A stretch of 64,000 nucleotides of DNA from Thermocaproicibacter melissae (GCF_024498295.1 NZ_CP101827.1:1244001-1308000), one strand, 5' to 3'; numbered from the stretch's first letter, positions 1 through 9,215 are shown. The notes: generated by a model not told the origin, from the sequence alone. Numbers and translations are program-made.

Positions 1-2
1 CG

Positions 3-878
3 CCCGGCTCGGGAAAAAGCATGCTCGCCAAACGACTGCCGTCCATTCTGCCGGACATGACCTTTGAAGAAATGATTGAAACCACCAAAATTCATTCCAT
101 AGCGGGGGCGATTCCGCCCGGCGTTTCCCTAATCCGCACACGGCCGTTTCGTGCCCCCCATCACACCGTTTCGCCCGCCGGACTCTCCGGGGGAGGAAGT
201 ATTCCGCGCCCCGGCGAAATCTCGCTTGCGCACAACGGTGTTCTGTTTCTGGACGAGCTTCCCGAATTCTCCCGGGGAGCCATGGAAGTTCTCCGCCAGC
301 CGATTGAAAATGGTATGGTGACAATCTCCCGCGCAGGCGGCACCGTTTCGTATCCCTGCTCCGTCATGCTCGTTGCCGCGATGAATCCGTGCCCGTGCGG
401 TTATTTTGGACATCCGAAGCGCAGGTGCATCTGTTCGCCGCAGGCGGTGACGCGATACCTCTCCCGCGTTTCCGGCCCGCTGCTGGACCGGATTGACCTT
501 CACATTGAGGTTCCTCCCGTGGAATTTGACGAGCTTTCCTCCGATGAAAAAGCGGAAAGCTCCGCGGAAATCCGCAAGCGGGTCAACGCCGCCCGTGCGA
601 TACAGAACCAGCGTTTCCATGGCACCGGCATCACCTGCAACGCGCGCATTACGCCTGACCGGCTCAGAGAATTCTGCCCCATGTCGGAAAAAAGCCGGAA
701 TCTTCTGAAAACTGCCTTTGAGCGTCTCGGACTTTCGGCCCGTGCCTACGACCGTGTTCTGAAGGTCTGCCGCACGATTGCCGACCTTGACGGTTCGGAA
801 ACCATAGAGCCGCAGCACATTGCCGAGGCAGTGCGGTACCGCAGCCTCGACCGGAAATACTGGCTGAAAGAACTTTAG
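3..878 (+). CDS. comM: YifB/ComM-family Mg-chelatase-like AAA+ ATPase (5' truncated)
   Basis: The gene runs in from before the window, so only its C-terminal ~290 residues are visible. The first visible codons encode the end of a Walker A loop (PGSGKS). A Walker B (LFLDELPEF) follows near base 250. Then comes the family cysteine motif NPCPCG with CIC about 15 residues later, an [10 protein letters not shown] segment, and a helical C-terminal Mg_chelatase_C domain. In Gammaproteobacteria ComM is a helicase that aids branch migration during natural transformation; the role in Clostridia is not established. A strong hairpin terminator follows the stop directly, so this is the last gene of its operon. 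Confidence 0.93.
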   Translation, partial: PGSGKSMLAKRLPSILPDMTFEEMIETTKIHSIAGAIPPGVSLIRTRPFRAPHHTVSPAGLSGGGSIPRPGEISLAHNGVLFLDELPEFSRGAMEVLRQPIENGMVTISRAGGTVSYPCSVMLVAAMNPCPCGYFGHPKRRCICSPQAVTRYLSRVSGPLLDRIDLHIEVPPVEFDELSSDEKAESSAEIRKRVNAARAIQNQRFHGTGITCNARITPDRLREFCPMSEKSRNLLKTAFERLGLSARAYDRVLKVCRTIADLDGSETIEPQHIAEAVRYRSLDRKYWLKEL

Positions 879-892
879 GATTCTAAGGAAAA

Positions 893-928
893 AGCGCACT
901 CCGGAATGAAGGAGTGCGCTTGCTTTTT
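893..928. terminator. Intrinsic terminator between comM and the lysozyme gene
   Basis: A 10-bp perfect stem (AGCGCACTCC / GGAGTGCGCT) with an 8-nt loop is followed on the plus strand by TGCTTTTT. On the minus strand it is followed by a short T-rich stretch. It lies between convergent genes and can serve both. Confidence 0.8.
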
Positions 929-932
929 GGAT

Positions 933-3434
933 TCAGCCTGTAAGGACGGAAGCGGATTTCGGGAATGTATATCCATACGGATTGCTGAGAAGGTAACTTC
1001 TGTCGTTCTTGAAATCTCCGTAGTTGTAAATGTTCGCTTCATTCAGGCAGCGGTAGAAAAGCCCCGCAACGAAGTTTCCTCCTGCCTGATTCCACAAAAT
1101 CAATTCGGAACCGAAGGCCGTTGCATTGGTGTAATTCAGGTCATGTTCCATTTTATCCGAATTATTGAAATTGACATAGCCTGCATTCAGCCAACCGGTC
1201 TCCCCGTTTGAAAGGCGAACCTTATACCAGACATCATTCTTCTTTTCTTTCCAGACATCCATTACCGTTACGGACGTGCCGTTGGAAACGCCGCTGCAAA
1301 TTGGGTTGGAATTGAACGTATGGTTTTGGCGCATGGATGTGCTGTATGTAACCTTCGCGCCTAATCCTGACGATGGAATTTCGGGCGGTACAACCGCATT
1401 TTTCATAATCCTGCGGAAATCCATCTCTTGCGAAGAGTTGAAATATCCCGCGCCGACGTTATAAGCAAAGCTAATCAAGGCATCGGCCTGATTCTGATTC
1501 ATTTTGAAATTATTCGCGGCAATCATCCGGTTCAGTTCTGTAGTGTAAGAACCGTGGTTAACCGTGTTCACCAACTGAGCCCAAGCCTCCGGCTTACTGA
1601 GATTGTTGTAGAAAACCGCGTTGGAGCTGAGTGTAAAGCCGTAGCCGATTGTCGGAATGCTGTTGTAGGTAAGTTTATCGGCATAAACCGTAGCGCTGTA
1701 CCCTTCCCAGCTAGCGATCATGTTGATAAGTTGATCGGAAGCGCGGCGGGATTCGTTCGTGGAAACCTCTGGGTCGCCCTGTGTAGCTACCATCACATCG
1801 GAAGCGACGCCGCCGGAACTGTAAACGCCTTTGACGGAAGAAACCGCCGTAAAGGAGTACACGCCGGCAGTATCAAACTTGGTAGAAGCCGTCCAAACTT
1901 TTGTCGTAACGCCATTTGTGGTGTTTGTTGCTGAGAGAGAAGCCTGCAGCGTCCGCACACTTCCGTTTTGCATCGTAACGAGGAACCTGACACCGTCACG
2001 CTGCGTATCGGTAACTGCGGTAAACGTTACGGCGCTGCCCGGTGCCGCAATATTCGGGGACGCATAAGCAGCGCGGACAGGTTCTGCCTCAGTGACTGTA
2101 ACATTGCAGACAGCTTTTGCAGAACCGGAAGCGGCGGTAATCACCGCTGTTCCGGGCGCGACAGCCAGAACATATCCGTTCTGGACGGTTGCAACTTTGG
2201 TGTTGCTGCTTGTCCAGGTAGCGGAGCCGGAAGCCTTAATCCAAAGCGTTTTGCCCTGCGGAATTTTTGCAGAAGTCGTGGAAATCGAAATGGAATTGCT
2301 GGAACCTGTATCGCCGTCATAAAGAAACTTCACATAGTCCGTGCAGACATATCCGATTGTGCTTCCCCATTTCACCTTCATCCAGCTATTCTTCGGTGGC
2401 TCAAGTACGGTAAGATATGTACCATTTTTCAGGTATCCAAGCACACTGTAAGATGTGCCTGGTCCGGAACGAAGCCGCAGCAAATCGTTAACCTGCACGA
2501 GCGCACCCGTCAGCTTCGGAGTGGAAGGAGTGCTCGTGCTCCCTGTTGAACCGGAAGAGGCGGAAGAACTGGAGTTGGAAGAAGTGGAAGAACTAGAAGA
2601 GCTAGAAGCTTTGGAGGAACTGCTGGAAGAAGTTGTGGTACTTGAAGAACGAGATGATGACGAGGATGATGAAGATGTGGAACTTGAAATCTTCAGATAA
2701 TCCCTGCTGCACCAGCCCTGTGTTCCGCTCGCTGTGCGAACCTTTACCCAAGACCGGTTGGAATTATCAAGCACCGTGACGGTGGAACCTTTCTTCATCG
2801 TCAGAATAACACGGTAATTCAACCCTGCACCGGTGCGGAGATTCAAGTAATCCGTTGTTACCGCGGTCAAAGATGAGCCGGAGGAAGAAGTTGAAGTATT
2901 TGAGCTTGTGGAACTTGCAGCACCTGAAATTGCCAGGTACTGGCGGTAGCACCAACCGCTCCTTCCGTCGGAAGTCTGAACCTTCACCCAGTCGCGGTTG
3001 GAATTATCAAGCACCTTCAACGAAGTACCGGTCTTGAGAACGGTAATAATCCCGTTGCCGAGGGACGGGCCGTTTCGCATGTTCAAAGCCGTTGTCGTTT
3101 TAGCAGTGATTCCGGAAGAAGATGACGAAGTGTTCTGACTGCCCGAAAAGCTCAGATACTGCTTAAAGCAGTATCCGACATACCCGCTGACAGTCTTAAC
3201 CTTCGCCCACTGGCTGTCCGAATTATCCAGAATCGTTACCGTGGCATTTTTAATCAGAGTCAGAATGACCTTTGTATTGGTACCCGGCCCCTGTCTTAAA
3301 TTGAGGTAATCTGTTGTTTTTGCCGTTGTGGCCGCGGACACGCTGCTCCCGAGCGGAACAGCCGTAAACAAAAGAACGGCTGCACAAACTGCCGCTAACG
3401 AAGTCCGCCAAAAGCGGCGCGATGTTTTCTGCAA
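933..3434 (-). CDS. Secreted multidomain SH3/Ig-like/GH24 lysozyme
   Basis: A probable cell-wall hydrolase of about 833 residues. After a signal peptide (basic n-region, long hydrophobic stretch, VSA cleavage-like site) come three bacterial SH3 repeats (about residues 40-245), a poly-Ser linker (245-300), a fourth SH3 (308-368), a Big_2 Ig-like domain (380-446), a second beta-rich domain (450-545) and a GH24 lysozyme domain from about 565. The GH24 part shows SWEGY (catalytic Glu), VYAD (Asp) and TIGYGF. The end of the GH24 fold (LILWNQAGG...AGLFYRCLNEA) comes only after another SH3-like segment (about 700-755), so an SH3 appears nested within it. The start is TTG at 3434: GGGAGGA lies 6 nt upstream, whereas upstream ATGs have no ribosome-binding site. 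Confidence 0.88.
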   Translation of the reverse strand: MQKTSRRFWRTSLAAVCAAVLLFTAVPLGSSVSAATTAKTTDYLNLRQGPGTNTKVILTLIKNATVTILDNSDSQWAKVKTVSGYVGYCFKQYLSFSGSQNTSSSSSGITAKTTTALNMRNGPSLGNGIITVLKTGTSLKVLDNSNRDWVKVQTSDGRSGWCYRQYLAISGAASSTSSNTSTSSSGSSLTAVTTDYLNLRTGAGLNYRVILTMKKGSTVTVLDNSNRSWVKVRTASGTQGWCSRDYLKISSSTSSSSSSSSRSSSTTTSSSSSSKASSSSSSSTSSNSSSSASSGSTGSTSTPSTPKLTGALVQVNDLLRLRSGPGTSYSVLGYLKNGTYLTVLEPPKNSWMKVKWGSTIGYVCTDYVKFLYDGDTGSSNSISISTTSAKIPQGKTLWIKASGSATWTSSNTKVATVQNGYVLAVAPGTAVITAASGSAKAVCNVTVTEAEPVRAAYASPNIAAPGSAVTFTAVTDTQRDGVRFLVTMQNGSVRTLQASLSATNTTNGVTTKVWTASTKFDTAGVYSFTAVSSVKGVYSSGGVASDVMVATQGDPEVSTNESRRASDQLINMIASWEGYSATVYADKLTYNSIPTIGYGFTLSSNAVFYNNLSKPEAWAQLVNTVNHGSYTTELNRMIAANNFKMNQNQADALISFAYNVGAGYFNSSQEMDFRRIMKNAVVPPEIPSSGLGAKVTYSTSMRQNHTFNSNPICSGVSNGTSVTVMDVWKEKKNDVWYKVRLSNGETGWLNAGYVNFNNSDKMEHDLNYTNATAFGSELILWNQAGGNFVAGLFYRCLNEANIYNYGDFKNDRSYLLSNPYGYTFPKSASVLTG

Positions 3435-3491
3435 TTCAATTCCTCCCATTTGACCAATAAAATTCCAAAGCATAATCCTACATTTTGCTAT

Positions 3492-3520
3492 ATTATACAG
3501 CATTATTTGGCATGTTACAA
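3492..3520 (-). promoter_or_regulatory. Sigma-A promoter of the lysozyme gene
   Basis: TTGTAA, exactly 17 bp, then TATAAT on the minus strand, about 60 bp upstream of the TTG start. Confidence 0.78.
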
Positions 3521-3563
3521 CCCTTGCAGAGAGCCGCCTTCTGCTTAATTTGTCAAAAAAATT

Positions 3564-3604
3564 CACAAAAATCGGGGTGCTAAATTGTCACCCCGATTTT
3601 TGTG
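3564..3604 (-). terminator. Terminator of the metallophosphoesterase gene
   Basis: A long symmetric hairpin (ACAAAAATCGGGGTG paired with its complement, 9-nt loop) whose arms end in A/T runs. It follows the stop of the minus-strand phosphoesterase gene and precedes the lysozyme promoter. Confidence 0.78.
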
Positions 3605-3633
3605 CATATTTCTTCCAGCAAATTATTTCATTT

Positions 3634-4284
3634 TTATGTATCTTCAACGGGAAGTACGCTGTTAAATACCGCGTAATTTTTATAGGTAATCTTGCGGTCA
3701 ATATGCTGGGACCCGAAGAACCATTTTTTATATTTGGTTTGCTTCATAATCTGGCTGAAGTAGGCTTCGAGTTGATTCTCCGTTTTCACGTCGATCTTCG
3801 GCGGCATATGCGTGATGATATAATCCACTTCAAACCCGTTCGCACGCAGGTTATCGGCTCCCCTGCGCATTTCTTCGAGATTCGGCATTTCACACGGCCA
3901 CCACCGCTTCATTTCCATGCGGATTTGCTTCTCAGCGCTTTCTCCCCCGCCGAACGTAAAGATCTTATGGCCTTCAATGGTATAGACCTCTCCACGCATT
4001 AAATGATAGAGGTTGCCGCTGATATGCTGAACCCTACCGCCGTTCCATTCCTCCACCGGATATTTCGCAAGAAGGTCGAAGTTCTCGTGGGTGCCGTCCA
4101 GAAACAAAATCTGATATTTCTTTTTCCCGAGCTTGCGGAGGCACTTTTCCTCCTTCGCACCGCCGTCCCACAGAAAGCCGAAGTCCCCACAGATAATCAG
4201 CGTATCACCCTTTTTCAGTTTTCGCATTTCCTTCGAGTGAAAGCGCTGCATTTCCCCGTGGGTATCTCCCGTAACATAAATCAC
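3634..4284 (-). CDS. Calcineurin-like metallophosphoesterase
   Basis: A cytoplasmic phosphoesterase of 216 residues. The dimetal motifs are in order: GDTHG (6-10), GDFG (33-36), GTHEN (64-68), THMPP (158-162) and GSQHID (191-196, where the family usually has GHxH). The substrate cannot be inferred. The start is taken as GTG at 4284, because GGAGGA sits 7 nt upstream; the ATG five codons earlier overlaps this ribosome-binding site and has none of its own. It is monocistronic, divergent from the carboxypeptidase gene. Confidence 0.88.
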   Translation of the reverse strand: MIYVTGDTHGEMQRFHSKEMRKLKKGDTLIICGDFGFLWDGGAKEEKCLRKLGKKKYQILFLDGTHENFDLLAKYPVEEWNGGRVQHISGNLYHLMRGEVYTIEGHKIFTFGGGESAEKQIRMEMKRWWPCEMPNLEEMRRGADNLRANGFEVDYIITHMPPKIDVKTENQLEAYFSQIMKQTKYKKWFFGSQHIDRKITYKNYAVFNSVLPVEDT

Positions 4285-4350
4285 GTTTCTTTCCTCCATG
4301 CTGCGCGCGGATAATTTCCGCGCGGAAAATATTGTTGCGGTCGAATCTTC

Positions 4351-4379
4351 TTTTCATTTGCTTCTAAAACTGTTATACT
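4351..4379 (+). promoter_or_regulatory. Extended -10 promoter of the S11 carboxypeptidase gene
   Basis: TGT-TATACT (extended -10) with a weak -35, TTTTCA, 17 bp upstream. Confidence 0.6.
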
Positions 4380-4431
4380 GAAAATATGTAGCAATGCATT
4401 GTTATCATATCACATCGGAGGCAAAATTTCC

Positions 4432-5781
4432 ATGATAAAAAAGGCTGCCGCCCTTTTCTCCTCATTTTTGATTTTCTGCACTGTGCTTTTTCCGATAAAA
4501 GCGCAAGCGTCGGTGTTTCACATTGATTTTGACACATACTCGAAAGCAATTGAACTGGTAAATCTCGACACCGGGGTACCTGTCTACGAAAAGAACCCCA
4601 ACGAAAAATGCGAGCCGGCTTCCATTACAAAAATCATGACATATATCGTAGCCGTCGAGCACATCAAGGACCTGCAGGGGACAAAAATCACCGTCAAGCA
4701 GAAAATCCTAGATGAACTCTCCGGTACGGGCAGTTCCATGTCCGGTATTCAAGTCGGCGATGTAGCTACCGCCTACCAGCTGCTGAACTGTATGATGGTT
4801 CCGTCGGGCAACGATGCCGCCTTGACCCTTGCCGATTATGTCGGCGGCGGGGATGTTCAGAAATTCGTTGATATGATGAACGAAAAAGCCAAAGAGCTCG
4901 GCTGCACGAACACCCATTTTATGAACCCGCACGGTCTGCATGACCCGAACCACTACACCACCGCAGCGGACCTTGTCAAAATTACCCGATATGCCATGTC
5001 CCTTCCGTACTTCATGCAAATCTGCAACCAGCTCAGCTATACCTATAAACCGATCGGCGGGCCGAACACAGGAAAGCAAACCGTTCTTTCCACGACGAAC
5101 CGGATGCTGATGAGCAGCGACCCGAAGTATTATTACACCTATGCCAAAGGCATCAAGACCGGCCATACCGATGAATCCGGCTACTGCCTTGTATCCACAG
5201 CCTCTGCCGACGGTTACAGTTACCTTTGTGTTGCGCTCGGCGCTCCTTCTGTTGACAGCAAGGGCAATGCAATCACGACGCACGGCGAAATGCTTGATTC
5301 AGCCGCCCTCTACCGCTGGGCGCTGAGGAATCTGGAGCTGAAACAGGCCGTGGACTCGACCACTATCCTCGGTGAAGTTCCGCTGAAATACGCTTGGAAC
5401 AAAGACACCTTGCAGGTTACGGCAGAAAAGAGCTTCTCCTGTATTCTCCCGAAAAATGTGCAAACGAGCAGCATTATTGTCACTCCAAACCTTCCGGAAT
5501 CGGTGGAAGCCCCCATCAAGAAAGGGCAGGTCATCGGAACCGCAACCGTCAGCTACGCCAACCAAAAGCTCGCGACCATCAAACTTGTTGCGGCCGATTC
5601 TGTGGAGCGAAGCGAAGTGCTCCACACGACCGATATTGCAAAATCAATTGTAACTTCCACTTGGTTCTTGATTATTGCAGGCATTGTCATTTTCCTGCTG
5701 GTTGTTTATATTGTTCTTGCGATTATTTACAACCGCAAGCGCAAAACGCTGCGCAAGGTAAAACATTATAAAAATATGTAA
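4432..5781 (+). CDS. D-alanyl-D-alanine carboxypeptidase, PBP5/DacF type (S11)
   Basis: It removes the terminal D-Ala from peptidoglycan pentapeptides at the outer face of the membrane. The 449-residue protein has a signal peptide and all three active-site motifs: SITK (64-67), SGN (125-127) and KTG (242-244). A C-terminal beta domain follows, then one hydrophobic segment (about 412-436) with a basic tail that anchors it. The latter is a true membrane span rather than the amphipathic helix of classical PBP5. The ATG at 4432 has GGAGG 10 nt upstream; an in-frame TTG at 4399 lacks a site. It has its own promoter and terminator. A second S11 gene lies at 35445-36506. Confidence 0.94.
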   Translation: MIKKAAALFSSFLIFCTVLFPIKAQASVFHIDFDTYSKAIELVNLDTGVPVYEKNPNEKCEPASITKIMTYIVAVEHIKDLQGTKITVKQKILDELSGTGSSMSGIQVGDVATAYQLLNCMMVPSGNDAALTLADYVGGGDVQKFVDMMNEKAKELGCTNTHFMNPHGLHDPNHYTTAADLVKITRYAMSLPYFMQICNQLSYTYKPIGGPNTGKQTVLSTTNRMLMSSDPKYYYTYAKGIKTGHTDESGYCLVSTASADGYSYLCVALGAPSVDSKGNAITTHGEMLDSAALYRWALRNLELKQAVDSTTILGEVPLKYAWNKDTLQVTAEKSFSCILPKNVQTSSIIVTPNLPESVEAPIKKGQVIGTATVSYANQKLATIKLVAADSVERSEVLHTTDIAKSIVTSTWFLIIAGIVIFLLVVYIVLAIIYNRKRKTLRKVKHYKNM

Positions 5782-5811
5782 TGAAGCACTTCAAGGGGAT
5801 AAGAACCGAAA

Positions 5812-5841
5812 TGCCACCTGCCAAAAACAGGTGGTATTTTT
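5812..5841 (+). terminator. Terminator of the carboxypeptidase gene
   Basis: A stem CCACCTG / CAGGTGG with a CAAAAA-type loop, followed by TATTTTT. Confidence 0.82.
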
Positions 5842-5844
5842 ATG

Positions 5845-5888
5845 CGCAAAAAAGCCGCCTCCCCGGTTTTCACCGAAGCGGCGGCTTT
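5845..5888 (-). terminator. Terminator of the rplJ-rplL operon
   Basis: On the minus strand a stem AAAGCCGCC / GGCGGCTTT is followed by a T run, just past the rplL stop. Confidence 0.82.
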
Positions 5889-5906
5889 GCTGATTGCAAG
5901 GGAAAC

Positions 5907-6281
5907 TTACTTCAACTCGACTTCTGCGCCGACCTTTGTGAGTTTTTCCTTCATAGCTTCTGCATCGTCCTTGGAAACGCCCTCTTTGATTGTCTTCGGA
6001 GCAGAATCAACAAGGTCCTTAGCTTCCTTCAGGCCCAGGCCGGTGATTTCACGAACAGCCTTGATGACCTGAATCTTCTGATCGCCAACACTCTTCAGAA
6101 CGACGTCGAAAGAAGTCTTCTCTTCAGCAGCCGGAGCAGCAGCAGCCGGAGCAGCAGCAACAGCGACAGGAGCAGCAGCGGAAACACCGAACTCATCTTC
6201 GAGAGCCTTTACAAGCTCGGAGAGCTCAAGAACGGTAAGGGATTTAACGTCTTCAATCAGCTTTGCAACTTTATCGGACAT
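5907..6281 (-). CDS. rplL: 50S ribosomal protein L7/L12
   Basis: The stalk protein that recruits translation GTPases to the ribosome. The 124-residue sequence shows the N-terminal dimerisation domain, the Ala/Pro-rich hinge (around 35-52) and the C-terminal domain with [13 protein letters not shown]. An AGG-type ribosome-binding site precedes the ATG. It is the last gene of the rplJ-rplL unit, 42 nt after rplJ. Confidence 0.98.
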   Translation of the reverse strand: MSDKVAKLIEDVKSLTVLELSELVKALEDEFGVSAAAPVAVAAAPAAAAPAAEEKTSFDVVLKSVGDQKIQVIKAVREITGLGLKEAKDLVDSAPKTIKEGVSKDDAEAMKEKLTKVGAEVELK

Positions 6282-6323
6282 AGTAGAGAACCTCCATATA
6301 AATTTTTATTTTTGTAATAGGGA

Positions 6324-6860
6324 TTAAGCGGACTGTTGTTGTTTTTCGGCAATTGCATTCAATGCAATAACCAGGCCTCTGAGAGTGCCGTTGAGCACCG
6401 TAACGAAGCCGGAAATCGGGGCATTCAAGCCGCGGAGAGTCCGGGCCACGAGTTCCTCTTTCGAGGGCAGCTCTGCCAGAGTCTGGATTTCAGCTACAGT
6501 GGCGGATTTTCCGTCGATGAAGCCGCCTTTGATTTCAAAGTTCTTGTTTTTCTTGGCATAGTTATTCAAAACCTTAGCCGGGGCAACATAGTCCTCTGTG
6601 TTCACGGCAATTGCCGTTGTGCCTTCCAGAATGGAATCGAGGCCTTCAATTCCCGCTTCTTTCAAAGCAAGGCGCAAAATCGAGTTCTTAACCACTTTGT
6701 AGTTGCTGCCGGATTCTCTGAGTTCCTTACGGAGCTTTGTGTCGTCAGCCACCGTGATGCCTTTGTAGTTAACAATAACACCCGTGTGAGCCGCCTTCAG
6801 TTTTTCAGAAAGATCAGCAACCTGCTTCTTCTTTTCTTCCAAAATCTTTTGACTTGGCAA
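6324..6860 (-). CDS. rplJ: 50S ribosomal protein L10
   Basis: It forms the base of the stalk and binds L7/L12 dimers. It has 178 residues, the usual length, with the family N-terminus (KILEEKKKQVADLSEKL). The start is TTG at 6860: GGAGGTG lies 7 nt upstream and no in-frame ATG precedes it. It is probably controlled by the L10 leader directly upstream. Confidence 0.97.
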   Translation of the reverse strand: MPSQKILEEKKKQVADLSEKLKAAHTGVIVNYKGITVADDTKLRKELRESGSNYKVVKNSILRLALKEAGIEGLDSILEGTTAIAVNTEDYVAPAKVLNNYAKKNKNFEIKGGFIDGKSATVAEIQTLAELPSKEELVARTLRGLNAPISGFVTVLNGTLRGLVIALNAIAEKQQQSA

Positions 6861-6861
6861 A

Positions 6862-7025
6862 TCTATTCACCTCCAGTAACAGAATCAGAACAACAGAAAA
6901 GCCTTTTCCGCTTGCCGCAGAAAAGGCTTCAAAACACAAAATCGTGCATTGATCCTTATTCTCGGCAGGCTGGAAAAAACATTATGCTAAAAGCACCTGC
7001 TGTCTTTGAATAAGTTCTATTAACT
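6862..7025 (-). promoter_or_regulatory. L10 leader RNA (autoregulatory ribosomal-protein leader)
   Basis: About 165 nt of untranslated RNA lie between the promoter at 7032-7060 and rplJ. They contain the typical L10-leader core (AGCAGGTGC ... CCAGCCTGCCGAG). A GC-rich hairpin follows (AGCCTTTTC...GAAAAGGCT with CTGCGGCAAGCG-type centre) and then TTTTCTG, which reads as an attenuator. In Firmicutes this leader is known to bind the L10-L12 complex. Confidence 0.78.
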
Positions 7026-7031
7026 TAGAGC

Positions 7032-7060
7032 ACTATACCACAAATTCGGCCGTCTGTCAA
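7032..7060 (-). promoter_or_regulatory. Promoter of the rplJ-rplL operon
   Basis: A consensus TTGACA, 17 bp, then TATAGT on the minus strand. It begins two bases after the rplA stop, so rplJL is transcribed separately from, as well as perhaps with, the upstream genes. Confidence 0.85.
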
Positions 7061-7061
7061 A

Positions 7062-7757
7062 TCAGGCGCTGAATTTGTTCGGGTTGATGCGCACGCCGGG
7101 GCCCATGGTGGAAGCCACGACGCAAGAACGGATATACTGGCCTTTCGCAGCTGCCGGCTTTGCTTTCACAATGGCGCTGAGAAGGGCATCGAAGTTTTCG
7201 ACGAGCTTTTCCTTGCCAAAGGACACCTTGCCAATGACGCAGTGAATGATGTTGGACTTGTCGAGACGGTACTCAATCTTACCGGCCTTTGCCTCTTTAA
7301 TGGCTTTGCCGATTTCACGAGTAACAGTGCCGGCCTTCGGGTTCGGCATCAAGCCGCGGGGGCCGAGGATCTTACCGAGACGGCCGACAAGACCCATCAT
7401 GTCGGGTGTTGTAATCAGCACATCGAAGTCCATCCAGTTTTCATTCTGGATTTTCTGAATCATTTCCTCTGCACCAACAAAATCTGCTCCGGCTGCTTCT
7501 GCTTCTTTAGCAGCGTCGCCCTTGCAGATGGCGAGGACGCGCACGGTTTTGCCCGTGCCGTTCGGCAGGACGATAGCACCGCGAACCTGCTGGTCAGCGT
7601 GGCGGCTATCAACGCCGAGCTTTACGTGAACTTCGACACTTTCGTCGAATTTCTTGGTCCCTGTCTTGACACAGAGATCAAGAGCTTCTTCGGGATCATA
7701 GAGTTTCGTGCGGTCGATCAGCTTTGCGCCGTCGACGTATTTTTTACCGTGTTTCAT
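7062..7757 (-). CDS. rplA: 50S ribosomal protein L1
   Basis: The L1-stalk protein, which acts in release of deacylated tRNA. The 231-residue sequence carries the hallmark [14 protein letters not shown] near residue 132 and the ending [16 protein letters not shown] precedes the ATG. It lies 99 nt after rplK. Confidence 0.98.
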   Translation of the reverse strand: MKHGKKYVDGAKLIDRTKLYDPEEALDLCVKTGTKKFDESVEVHVKLGVDSRHADQQVRGAIVLPNGTGKTVRVLAICKGDAAKEAEAAGADFVGAEEMIQKIQNENWMDFDVLITTPDMMGLVGRLGKILGPRGLMPNPKAGTVTREIGKAIKEAKAGKIEYRLDKSNIIHCVIGKVSFGKEKLVENFDALLSAIVKAKPAAAKGQYIRSCVVASTMGPGVRINPNKFSA

Positions 7758-7825
7758 AGGTTTTCCTCCCTGTCAAGTGGTAAAATCGGATTTCAAGTTC
7801 CTCCCACCGGGAATAAGAGAACAGA

Positions 7826-7853
7826 AGAACGCTCGTCTTAGCGCTGGCGTTCT
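7826..7853 (-). other. Inverted repeat between rplK and rplA
   Basis: A 7-bp stem, AGAACGC / GCGTTCT, with a 14-nt loop lies a few bases after the rplK stop and is followed by TTCTGTTCTCTT. It may be a weak attenuator or an L1 control element; this is inference only. Confidence 0.35.
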
Positions 7854-7856
7854 ATA

Positions 7857-8282
7857 TCAGTCGACGACTTCAACGCCCATGCTGCGGGCTGTTCCGGCGA
7901 CCATGCTCATTGCTGCTTCAAGAGAAGCGGCATTCAAATCCGGCATCTTTGTTTCCGCGATTTTCTTAATCTGCTCGCGGGTAATCTTCGCAACCTTTGT
8001 CTTGTTCGGCTGGCCGGAAGCTTTTTCGATTCCGCATGCCTTCTTAATCAGAACAGCAGCCGGCGGAGTCTTGGTAATGAACGTAAAAGAACGGTCCGCA
8101 TAAACGGTGATGATGACCGGGATAATCATTCCAGCTTGATTCTTTGTGCGTTCATTGAATTCCTTCGTAAATGCCATGATGTTGACACCGTGCTGGCCGA
8201 GCGCAGGTCCGACCGGCGGTGCCGGGGTTGCTTTGCCGGCAGGTATCTGAAGCTTAATGAAGCCTGTTACCTTTTGTGCCAT
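7857..8282 (-). CDS. rplK: 50S ribosomal protein L11
   Basis: A GTPase-centre protein of 141 residues, the standard length. It has the N-terminal [20 protein letters not shown] and the C-terminal RNA-binding domain ending SMGVEV. A GGAGGT ribosome-binding site precedes the ATG. It follows nusG by 118 nt, a gap that contains only GC-rich inverted repeats. Confidence 0.98.
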   Translation of the reverse strand: MAQKVTGFIKLQIPAGKATPAPPVGPALGQHGVNIMAFTKEFNERTKNQAGMIIPVIITVYADRSFTFITKTPPAAVLIKKACGIEKASGQPNKTKVAKITREQIKKIAETKMPDLNAASLEAAMSMVAGTARSMGVEVVD

Positions 8283-8400
8283 TTTTACTGCACCTCCAAA
8301 ATTCGTGGTTGATGGCGGAGCGGGAAATTTTTCGCTCCTCCCACAGGGGAAATCCCCTCATAAAGGGCGGGCTGCCCCGCCGATTATTCTGAAAGAAAAC

Positions 8401-8922
8401 TTATTCGATGCTTTCCGCCTGATTGAGCTCCAGCTCTACCGGCGTTTCGCGACCGAACATAGAAACGGTGACGCGGACGCGGTTTTTCTCTTTGTCCACT
8501 TCACTGACGACGCCTACAAACCCTTCCAGCGGGCCGGCGATAATCTTTACGGAGTCTCCGACTCCATAAGAAACTTTAACCTCTTTCTTTTCAACACCCA
8601 GGCGCGCAACCTCATTCGGGGTAAGCGGAATGGGTTTGGATGACGGGCCTACAAAGCCTGTGCAGCCGCGGATGTTGCGGACAATATACCAGGATTCGTC
8701 AGTAAGAACCATCTTGACCAGGACATAGCCCGGGAAGATTTTACGTTCTACTTCACGTTCTTTGTCATCCTTAATCTCCTTGACGGTTTCGGTTGGAACA
8801 AGCACCTGCTGAATCAGATCGTGAAGCTGCCGGTTCTCCACCGTCTTCGCAAGATTTGAGGCAACCTTGTTTTCATACCCGGAATAGGTATGTATAACAT
8901 ACCATTTTGCTTCTTCTGGCAA
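8401..8922 (-). CDS. nusG: Transcription termination/antitermination factor NusG
   Basis: It binds RNA polymerase and modulates pausing and termination. The 173-residue protein has the NGN domain (WYVIHTYSGYENKVA; FPGYVLVKM; RGCTGFVG) and a C-terminal KOW domain (GDSVKIIAGPLEGFVG). The start is TTG at 8922, with GGAGGGG 6 nt upstream. The ATG eight codons earlier overlaps that site and would add a non-homologous extension. Confidence 0.96.
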   Translation of the reverse strand: MPEEAKWYVIHTYSGYENKVASNLAKTVENRQLHDLIQQVLVPTETVKEIKDDKEREVERKIFPGYVLVKMVLTDESWYIVRNIRGCTGFVGPSSKPIPLTPNEVARLGVEKKEVKVSYGVGDSVKIIAGPLEGFVGVVSEVDKEKNRVRVTVSMFGRETPVELELNQAESIE

Positions 8923-8949
8923 AGATAGCCCCTCCGATCGAATCAATCG

Positions 8950-9195
8950 TTATTTTGCGACGCTCATGATCAAACTGAGCAGATTGACAAACACAAAATC
9001 CAGCCCCACCACAAAGAGGCCAATAATCAAGATGGTAACGAGTACGACACCGGTGTTGCGAAAAACGGTATCTGGCGTGGGCCAAACCATTTTTTTGACC
9101 TCACCTTTTGTGTCGCGGAAAAATTTTGAAATTCCTTTGCTGGCTTTTGTAAAGAAGTGTTCTTTCTTCTTCACCGACTCTGTCTTTTCAGCCAT
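8950..9195 (-). CDS. secE: Preprotein translocase subunit SecE
   Basis: A small Sec translocon subunit of 81 residues. A Lys-rich cytoplasmic N-terminus is followed by an amphipathic segment (FFRDTKGEVKKMVWP) and a single C-terminal membrane helix. The ATG at 9195 has GGAGG 8 nt upstream; the longer reading frame from 9216 has none. It lies 20 nt from rpmG and 27 nt from nusG, the classical arrangement. Confidence 0.96.
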   Translation of the reverse strand: MAEKTESVKKKEHFFTKASKGISKFFRDTKGEVKKMVWPTPDTVFRNTGVVLVTILIIGLFVVGLDFVFVNLLSLIMSVAK

Positions 9196-9215
9196 ACATT
9201 TTGCCTCCGTCCCCA

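Noticed and set aside
129-899. A 256-codon minus-strand frame opposite the ComM-type gene
   Set aside because: It is antisense to a conserved AAA+ protein, has no ribosome-binding site and gives an Arg/Gly-rich product of no family.
2530-2700. A low-complexity tract that could be a microsatellite
   Set aside because: It encodes the poly-Ser linker of the lysozyme with varied Ser codons, so it is a protein linker rather than a DNA repeat.
8283-8400. GC-rich repeats between nusG and rplK as a terminator
   Set aside because: The pairing is short and irregular and no T run follows; the genes are conserved as one operon.
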